From contig BROG01000107.1 in the NCBI GenBank assembly GCA_030159075.1, forward strand, positions 1,390,001 through 1,454,000: a stretch of 64,000 nt of DNA, read 5' to 3'. Source of the stretch: Atrina japonica. Lineage: Eukaryota > Mollusca > Bivalvia > Pterioida > Pinnidae. The notes under the pieces are model-generated. The model was not told the origin of the DNA and did no database searches. It saw only the letters and a list, made by a program, of their open reading frames with translations. Position 1 is the stretch's first letter. Every line of letters starts with the position of its first letter. A program made the translations under genes and the position numbers. This document shows, piece after piece, positions 47,903 through 64,000 of this stretch.

Positions 47903-50900
47903 ATGCAACCACTGATTTATATTTCATCTTTATTCCTTTGCGGAATAGCATTTGCGACTGATACATCACAGCGATGGCATTCGTGTTGTAAGTATGTTGT
48001 AGCTATATCACAGCGATGACATTCGTGTTGTAAGTATGTTGTAGCTACATCACAGCGATGACATTCGTGTTGTAAGTATGTTGGAGCTATATCACAGCGA
48101 TGACATTCGTGTTGTAAGTATTTTGGAGCTATATCACAGCAATGACATTCGTGTTGTAAGTATGTTGTAGCTATATATCAGCGATGACATTCGTGTTGTA
48201 AGTATGTTGTAGCTATAACACAATAGCATTTGCGACTGATACATCACAGCAATGGCATTCGTGTTGTAAGTATTTTGTAGCTATTACACAGCGATTGTAT
48301 TCGTGTTGTATGTTGTAGTTATAACACAATGATGGCATTCGTGTTGTAAATTGTTCATTTGATATGATGTTGGTGTCGGCATAATGAACTTCATTGCAAT
48401 AACAGTGTTTCACTGAGTAAAATGTCGAGCTACTTGTTCGATAGCAGTTTGTTTAAACATAGTCTTTATCGATTATGACGAGGTTTCAGTCCTCATTGAT
48501 TTCATTTCAATATGACTGTAGACTCACGGCGGATTCGACCCTGTCAACAGGGGATGCTTACTCCTCCATGAAACCTGACCCCCACCTCAAGATTTCCCGA
48601 AGTTCGTGTTTGTCCAATGTTCACTAGATATTTGTGTTGTATGTTGTTTCATAAACCTCCAAACAATTAATACTTTTGTATCTGTTATTTCTATATTATA
48701 TGGATCATGGAGTATCGCTTTCAAGCGAAAACTTATCACACATATATACATAGTATCCAATGAAATAAACACAAAAGGACATATTGGAATACTTAAAGCA
48801 GCATTAGCTAAGTTAAGAATTTGTTTCTTCGGAAAGTTTGCAATAATCACTAAACGATGGTATACCATTAACAAAATCACCCGACATTACGATTTACCGT
48901 TGAAAACGGGGTGCAGGTGCCAAAAATCATCGATATTTTTTGTGACTTACATGGAAACTTAAAAAAGACATGGCGTCTGATTACTTTCCTATCATCATCG
49001 GAGATGTCTACGAGATTTTCAGGTTCAGTAATTTGTGTCAGAAATACCAGTTACAAGGCAAACTCGCACACAAGACTAAGCGTACAAAACCCCAGACAAA
49101 CCTTACCCGACAATTCACAGAAGCATAAATTTGTGACACCAGATTATAATATCATATATATATATATAGGATTTCCTATGTAAAGACACAATCGATCATG
49201 TTTGTAAATCATGACGTCATATTCTTGGGCATCCCATGGGTGCTTACCATTCAAAACAGATCGGCAAGTACTAGCCAGGTTTTGCAATGTTCCAGAAATC
49301 GAACATAAATGGGACTGACAAGTTGCAAAATATGTTCATCATAAATAAAAGATTAATTTTTTATCCTGAAAATTCATTATATTTTCTGGTCAGTTTTAGA
49401 CCCACCATTTGAAAATATTGTTTCCTTAGAAAATCCTTACAAAGTGGTAAATTCAGTTTTTAGACACTGTCTGCAACGTTAACTGTTGAATCATGGGAAG
49501 GAACCCAGATTTCAGTCCGTCCGCAAAGAACACCTTATCTTTAATGGAACTAACTAGTACTCGTTGTTCTGTGCCAGTGAATGGTAAGGACACTATTATA
49601 AACTGTGAAGGATGTTTTATGCAGAAGTTATATACAAATAAAAATGTCTTTGCGTAGTATGGAACATTAGCCTACATGTACATCATGTCAAGACGCCAAC
49701 CTTGGAATGTGACTCTCATGATCACGTCAAATCTGTATCTCGCTTTGACACAGTTTCTCCGGATAACATCAATATGTGAACGTATGCAACCCAAAATTGT
49801 TAGATACTTCAATAATGGACCCCCTTTCAGTACCAGTTGATAATCTTACACTGAAGTAATATTTCGCATTGACAGGACTATTTAAAATTCTAAATTCCTT
49901 TAAAGCCATTTTTTTACAGTAGTTAATCGTTGATGGATTTTGGCTACACGTTTAGATTTATTATTTGGCCTTGTCTGATATCACTTTCTCTTTAGAAAAT
50001 CTGTTTAAAACTGGAGCTCATCTGATGAAGTCTAATTAACAGAAACAATCATCTTGGGCATTATATTGGTATTACATTTATAATATTTAGTTTATTTTAT
50101 ACTTATTATTCTATAATTATTATTCTTGACCCGTCAAATATTCATTTTTACTTTATTTATTCTTTCCTATATCAGGTATCTATATTTCTAGTATAACTCG
50201 TGTTGTTACACCACTTTCAAACGGTTGTATAAACAAGACCGCGGGTAATTAAAATTTAGAAATACACAACAGTGTCTGTCATGTATTTTTATTGGTTGAG
50301 AAATTAATTAGTGAAAAAGACCGACTCAGAAAAAAGACATAAAGATGCATTAGGCTTGTTGCTTGTGGTCAAAGTTGGCGTTCTTATAAAATTAATTAGA
50401 GGAAAAGGGGCGCCGTTATTGAAGTCTCTAACAATGTTGTCCTGCCTACATTTGACATATTCATGTAATCTAGGAAAATTGTGTCAAAGCGAGATACAGA
50501 TTTGACGTGATCATGAGAGTTGCATTCCAAATCCGTCGTCTTGACGTGATGTACATGTAGGCTGATGTTCCATACAACTAGAGTATTCAGTTATGGTAGA
50601 AACAGATTCAACATGTGTAAGTTAACTCGTGTAAGTTTATTAACATTTTTATCTAACTCTCGTTAGTTTATTTGTATTTTTTTTTTAAATTAACTAACCT
50701 GAGTTAGATAAACAAGACATTCAACTTACACCCGTTATAGAATCTCTATTATTCATACGAAAAACGAATCATATTTCATCCTTTCATTACAGCGAAAGAT
50801 CCATGTGCTAATTCATTCAGAGTCCTCAACTTTAGTGTAACTCCTGTACCCATTGTATTTCCTGGAACAATTGATATCTCATTCTCCCTAATAGTGCTGA

Positions 50901-52074
50901 ACAGATTTGATGTTTTTATTTTGAATCTGAATGTCGTCCGTCATACGACTTTTGGAGATGTACGAATTCCTTGTATACGAGAAATAGGAAGTTGGTAAGT
51001 GCATTTGATTATACAACAACCATGTAATGTTTCAGTAATCATCACAACTGTTAGAACGTAACTTATGTGATTTTTTTTATGAAATGCTTTGGTCAAATTA
51101 TCCAGTTTCAAATTTTTGGTATGTGTTTCTAATACGATTTTAAGGAGTATGGAAACTATCGAAATCGTTTTATTCTATATGGAATATTATATTTATATTA
51201 AATGGATAGCTGTCTTACATTTATGTTGATATTCGCCATGAAACCGTAAACACACATCCTTTTTATTTCGTCCAATGTAAATCTACTCAATAATTCTATA
51301 CAATTATAAAAGAAATGTCTTTCAATACAAAAAAAGTGCTGCATATTAAATCATTATATATACATGTATATTTATAAAGTGTCTAGTACTTTACAATTTA
51401 TAAAAATGCTGAAAAATTTCCCAAGACGTAGATATCTCGAATGCATCTGACTGGAAGTCATCGTCGAAAGCGTCTTAATTTTGATTCTATAATATTGTTT
51501 AGGCGTCTTTGGGCAGAAACACTGTTGAACAATCTTTGCACAGATTACTATCCCAATGAATCATTTTCTTCACATCTGCAGCACGGTAGATGGTTGTTCA
51601 TTGGTTACAAGTTTGATTAACTCTACAACAGAAATACATCGAAGTTTAGGGCGGCAAATCAAGACAATGTTTGATACTGTCGGTTTCCCAGCCACATGTC
51701 CAATTGAAGAACAGATACTGAAGATTCAGGATTACAGTATACATTTACCAGAATTTGGTTATGTCGAAGAGATATATTTAACTGTGAGTAGACACATGTG
51801 TTAATGTATCAAGAGTCTCCTATGCATGATAATGGGTAAGGTTCGAGAGACCAGCGACCCAATTTTGGGTATACACAACTTTTACTGTAATATTATAATA
51901 TATATATATATATATATATAGTAAATGTACTTTCATTTCCTCAATATCTTGTAATGACGATGCGGATATTATCCAATGTCATCAATTTTGTGATATTTAT
52001 TAAAAACTAAACAGATTAAGACATTACTTTGATATAACAATTATTTTTTATTGAATTATCGCCCCCCCCCCCCC

Positions 52075-52130
<56 letters not shown>

Positions 52131-52392
52131 CCCCCCCCCCCAGAACTACACGTTTACATAATTAAATGTAGTCTTAATTAAATTATAGAATGGGGTTCTA
52201 TCATCCTATTGCTTATGTTTAATGACTTTGCATTTTTCATCATTTTAGGGAAATAACACATATACAGTTACAGCAAGACACCCAGCAACTTATCAAGTAC
52301 TTGGATGTTTTAGTTTCAACACAAACATAGAAAGAAGACAACAACAAGGTGGTTGGCTTGTAGGGAAAAGACGAAGGCGACCCAAAGCATGA
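47903..52392 (+). CDS. GM2 ganglioside activator-like secreted lipid-binding protein
   Basis: Four exons with matching phases: 47903-47987, 50793-50994, 51582-51783, 52249-52392; 210 aa. Residues 1-18 (MQPLIYISSLFLCGIAFA) are a signal peptide. The mature part starts near QRWHSC28SKDP; then VTPVPIVFPGTIDIS, VRIPC89IREIGSC96TVDGC101, ATC135P, YSIHLPE and YQVLGC183. GM2A proteins are lysosomal or secreted beta-cup proteins that extract glycolipids from membranes for hydrolases. By alignment, three of the four family disulfides are kept (28-183, 89-96, 101-135); the fourth is absent and C33 is extra. The C-terminus adds a basic tail, GKRRRRPKA. ATG 47903 has A at -3. AATAAA lies at 52604. Ligand unknown. 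Confidence 0.88.
47962..48361 (+). repeat. 42-bp minisatellite built on the exon-1 splice donor of the GM2A-like gene
   Basis: Nine head-to-tail units start at 47962, 48004, 48046, 48088, 48130, 48172, 48214 (68 bp), 48282 (38 bp) and 48320. Unit 1 straddles the exon 1/intron 1 boundary: ACATCACAGCGATGGCATTC..GTGTT followed by GTAAGTATG. Units 1-7 all keep the donor GTAAGTA. Units 2-6 carry TGA where exon 1 has the Trp codon TGG. Unit 7 is longer because it re-copies exon-1 sequence (AATAGCATTTGCGACTGATA), proving the array grew out of the exon. Confidence 0.92.
48403..48685 (+). mobile_element. Degenerate Penelope-like 3' end, GM2A-like intron 1
   Basis: TGTTTCACTGAGTAAAATGT..GACTGTAGACTCACGGCGGA..ACAGGGGATGCTTACTCCTC..TTTTGTATCTG follows the family tail order with many substitutions. 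Confidence 0.55.
49845..50110 (+). repeat. Solo copy of the hammerhead unit, GM2A-like intron 1
   Basis: TTGATAATCTTACACTGAAG..TTATTTGGCCTTGTCTGATA..CTTTCTCTTTAGAAAAT then the core at 50016-50059: GCTCAT, CTGATGA, AGTCTAATTAACA, GAAA, CAATCATC, TTGGGC. Stem II and stem I are weakened by substitutions. Confidence 0.7.
52062..52141. repeat. About 80-bp poly(C) tract, GM2A-like intron 3
   Basis: Almost pure C interrupted by one A and one T. The complementary strand is a long poly(G), which can form G-quadruplexes, and the C strand can form i-motifs. Such tracts are also common assembly trouble spots, so the true length is uncertain. Confidence 0.95.
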
Positions 52393-53513
52393 CATATAAA
52401 ATACATACATTGCCAAAGAGAAAAAGCCTAAACGTTGTGTAGATTTGACTACAAGTCAATTTTACTTATTTCTATTTGTCTTTATGACAAAGCAATCATT
52501 ATTAAACTTTATATAGCATTTCACAATATTATTATACTTGAATAAGATTCAAATGAAATGTTTATAATGACTTTATAAGATAAAAATTAATTTGATGAAG
52601 ATAAATAAATGTATTCTGTTTATCATATCGTTTCTAAAATATTAGAAAGTTGAATATTGTCTTGGCCTTATTTCATGTTGTCTAGATGAATATCAGTTAT
52701 TTTTAGAGTTGCTCCTTTTCGTATGATTGTTTCCAGGCCATATAAGGAATGTATTTTGTTCTCCCACTTCATTTCGTTTCATAAATGTCGGTATGTTTAC
52801 CCATTTTTCTTCAATCGATAAATTCGTTGTCTTTCCTTTCGCTTTTTTTTCTGAACAGACCAATGTGACGATCCATACCTATCTTTTTATTACGGAAATG
52901 TAAAGCCAATAAACCCAGAGGTATTCCTAATGATACTGGGGCTTCTGGTTTAATATGATACGACCTTCGGTTTACTATGGTAACAAGACTTTCGGTGGTT
53001 TGATATTCATTTTTATATGCGTAAATTGCTCTTTGTTGTGGCGGAGTGAAGTTCATATAAACTTGTTAATGAAATATTGATCAGAATTCCAATGATTAAA
53101 TATATAATAAATCAAGAATTCAAGTATTGCTTTTGTTTATTAAACAATTTTGTGATTGTGTTTAATATGATTTTATATCATGCTCAACAACACATTTTCG
53201 GGGATACCTCTCTAAAATGAAATTCAAGTCTCACATATAAGTAAGGTGCAAAAGAATCCATACAACCTAGCGGGGACGTCTTGTGAACCCTTTCTTGATC
53301 TAAACATGTTTAAATCTTAGATAATAAAGCATAACATCATTAAAATTACATTGGCAAGAGTTGTCGTTCTTACTTCTCATCATACGGTAATCCAGTGAGG
53401 AATAAAACGGGTTTTTTGTCATAACTGTAGATTGAATAGAATAATCCATATGATAATCAAAAGGTTACTTCACCCCTCCCGCCTTGTTATGTGAATTGGG
53501 TCATATTAACGAG

Positions 53514-61573
<8,060 letters not shown>

Positions 61574-61742
61574 GACATTGATAATTGTAAGTAAAACTTA
61601 TTAATTGCGTGAAAGATATATCAATGAATCGATTAGATTTGTCACTATCTTATTGGATAAGATCATCTATATTAGTATATTTATGATAACCTTAGACTAG
61701 GGGGCTTGTCAAGTTAATGAAGATATCCTCGTACGTGTCTTA

Positions 61743-61820
61743 AGAGAGAGAGAGAGAGAGAGACAGAGAGAATAATTGTTATTTCGAGATAAACGATGTG
61801 TGTAGAGAGAGACTATACAG

Positions 61821-61886
<66 letters not shown>

Positions 61887-61915
61887 TTATTTATTTATTT
61901 ATTTATTTATGCTTT
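61743..61915. repeat. (GA)n ... (TA)n(TTTA)n microsatellites
   Basis: A short GA run, then TA from 61820 and TTTA to about 61910. The interval 61940-62430 contains no recognised gene. Confidence 0.95.
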
Positions 61916-62432
61916 TACCAGGGTTATACCCAAATCTAAAGGCATGTCATTGATTGTTGTCACTCAATTTTGGTATAGATCCCGGTAGTTTAAAAGATAA
62001 AAATGATACATATCGATTTAGAAGTTCTGCTATGGGAAGTTGTAATACCCCACGGCGTTCACCAACATAAGGATGATCTGATATTTAATCAGGTTATGAG
62101 TAACGTTAAAAAGGGAATATATGAATAATAATTCAGGTGTTTATTGGTATAACATTGCTTTCAGTGATATGATTTTGTATATATCCTGGGTTCGTTTATA
62201 TTATTTATTTATATCTATTAACTGTACATTTTTGTAATTATTTAATACATATGTAACTAATAAAAATATGTATATAGATAAATAAATACATGTATAAGAA
62301 TTTTGAACAATGACCCAAATTGAACAATAACACAGATACAGAGTTATCTCCCATATCACAATATTCCCGTATAATCGTGTAACAGGATTCATTAGGTAAA
62401 CAAAACAATACACAAGGATTTCTGTAACTATA

Positions 62433-63023
62433 AATAAACATATTAAAACAATTTACAATACAGGGTAAGCATAAAAAATAATGATAGGAATTTATACAAA
62501 GTAGAAATAATTTACACTACTAAATAGACCCCTAGTCCCGACATTTATGATTTCTGGTGAGTAATAAAATTCTTAAAGATGTTGGCTGAAAGACCGACTA
62601 AACATTCACCTCAGTTACATGTATAATTAAACATCAATTGTTCAAAGTATCACTTTTTAATGTCTTTATCATAATCAGTACATCGAACATAACAATAATG
62701 ATTTAAAACTTTATACATTTTCAATAATAAACATATTAAAACAATTTACAATACAGGGTAAGCATAAAAAATAATGATAGGAATTTATACAAAGTAGAAA
62801 TAATTTACACTACTAAATAGACCCCCTAGTCCCGTCATTTATGAATTTCTGGTGATAATAAATAATCTTAAAGATGTTGGCTATTGAAAGACCGACTAAA
62901 CATTCACCTCAGTTACATTGTTAATTAAACATCAATTGTTCAAAGTATCACTTTTTAATGTCTTTATCATAATCAGTACATCGAACATAACAATAATGAT
63001 TTAAAACTTTATACATTTTCAAT
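62433..63023. repeat. 293-bp tandem duplication, two nearly identical copies
   Basis: AATAAACATATTAAAACAAT starts at 62433 and 62726. The copies differ by a handful of substitutions and single-base indels over about 293 bp, so the duplication is young. It includes no coding frame. Confidence 0.92.
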
Positions 63024-63444
63024 AATGGACTGTTTTGACCAACTGGATTCATTTGTTTTAAGATATGTGTTTTACGGTTTTCTACTGACAATGTTCAATA
63101 ATGTTTGAACTACTTCAATATTTAGAGAATCAAATACACCTGTCTCTAATAATGCATGTGATTTTAAATAATCTGCTCGTAATTTCCATTCAGTTTCTAG
63201 TTCGGTTACTGTATGTTGTTGGTCAATGTGGTAGTCTCCTCCAGTCATCTAAGACGGTTTTTTCTCCCACACTTGCCCCTAAAACACAATGATTAACCGT
63301 AAAAACATAAACCTGTCTTTCCTCCCCTCGGGAAAGACAGCTCACACGCGCTGTGACGTCACAGACACACTATCTATTTTTGAACTTTGAACGTGATTTG
63401 ATTGACGATTACTTTGTTGTAAAGACTGGAAATGTGGGAGAAAA

Positions 63445-63545
63445 AGGAATCAAACATGATTGTTTGTTGTGGATAGGGAAATCTTAAACCCTCAGGAAAG
63501 AACAATTTCCCTGTCGACAACAAACAATCATGTAATCATTCTTTA
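63445..63545. repeat. Inverted repeat around TGATTGTTTGTTGT
   Basis: CATGATTGTTTGTTGT near 63456 is inverted at ACAACAAACAATCATG near 63517, with an inner GGGAAAT/ATTTCCC pair. Part of a longer non-coding region, 63024-63700, otherwise unrecognised. Confidence 0.7.
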
Positions 63546-63703
63546 TCCTTGTAGATGGTTGTATTATCTGTGTTTCACTAGAACTTGTTCCAGGTTGTAA
63601 AATAATTCTAACTCTGATACCTCTGTTTTGTTTGGGCCGTTTTGGTGTGTCCTAGTGTTAGCTGATAGGAGTGTTGTAGTCTATATAGTTCCTCGGTAAT
63701 ATT

Positions 63704-63870
63704 TTATTTTGAAGGTTGTTCTGCTCCAAATAGCATGTCAATAGGTAATCTAGGTTCACGGTCAAACATTACTACGAACGGTGATTGGTCGGTTGTTTCT
63801 AGCTTTGTGTAGTTGTAACTTATGAATGATAGGCGCTATGTTCGATTTCCAATCTGGCAATCTTGTTTCT
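63704..63870 (-). pseudogene. Ty3/Gypsy-type integrase fragment
   Basis: Minus-strand reading ends with SPFVVMFDREPRLPID and a TAA at 63704-63706, a classic conserved stretch near the end of Ty3/Gypsy integrase cores. The preceding segment LPDWKSNIAP is in a different frame, with a one-base slip near 63821. Only this part of the element is visible. The remainder of the window to 64000 shows no further domain. Confidence 0.7.
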
Positions 63871-64000
63871 GGCTAATTTCGAGAGTCTTATTTTATGCAT
63901 TGCTCAGATAAAATCTTTACCACATACTTCACTTTTTGTTTTTGAGAAATTCACACTTTTAAAGGATAGTTTCGATTTCACTTCTCTGAGACACTGATAC

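Noticed and set aside
50311..50505. Plus-strand 64-codon frame, considered as signal-peptide exon of the GM2A-like gene
   Set aside because: No donor at phase 1 and no cleavable signal; the exon at 47903-47987 fits phase, signal peptide and homology.

Overview
This is eukaryotic, AT-rich, animal nuclear DNA: coding exons are short, are bounded by GT..AG introns, and sit in a dense field of microsatellites, SINEs, MITEs, a LINE and Penelope-like retroelement remnants. The tRNA-derived SINEs whose 3' ends read GAGTGGGACGTTAAACAA followed by a CAA/CAAA tail, together with the Penelope-like and L1/Tx1-like elements, point to a lophotrochozoan, most likely a mollusc and probably a bivalve. That placement is inference from repeat content, not proof.

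Three real multi-exon genes were reconstructed by hand from exon translations, splice sites and intron phase. (1) Plus strand, 30527-42035: an SLC17-family major-facilitator transporter in ten coding exons (487 aa), closest in pattern to vesicular glutamate/sialin-type carriers, with the conserved TM1 arginine replaced by glutamate. (2) Plus strand, 47903-52392: a secreted GM2-activator-like lipid-binding protein in four exons (210 aa); its first splice donor is the founder of a 42-bp minisatellite. (3) Minus strand, 61573-53514: a six-exon gene for a START domain of the ceramide-transfer (CERT/STARD11) type, apparently a 239-aa START-only protein. Genes 2 and 3 converge with about 1.1 kb between stop codons, and both belong to families that handle sphingolipids.

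Region by region: 1-7.6 kb holds repeat remnants, including a GIY-YIG endonuclease end, a large GT/TATG microsatellite block and a SINE. 7.84-14.63 kb is a near-complete 6.8-kb minus-strand LINE with poly(A), polyadenylation signal and a 13-bp target-site duplication, inserted into an older SINE-like repeat. 15-23 kb carries three TA-flanked MITEs and several Penelope-like reverse-transcriptase fragments. 23-30.5 kb has no recognised gene, but has palindromes and a diverged duplication just upstream of gene 1. 30.5-42 kb is gene 1, with an intronic 35-bp array rich in TGACGTCA sites. 42-47.8 kb is repeats, including tandem 358-bp units that contain a hammerhead-ribozyme fold. 47.9-61.6 kb holds genes 2 and 3. 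61.7-64 kb has a 293-bp tandem duplication and a Ty3/Gypsy integrase remnant.

The most unusual items are the hammerhead-bearing 358-bp tandem repeat, apparently linked to the Penelope-like reverse-transcriptase fragments; the splice-donor minisatellite in the GM2-activator-like gene; the TM1 Arg-to-Glu change in the SLC17 protein; and the START-only CERT-like gene.
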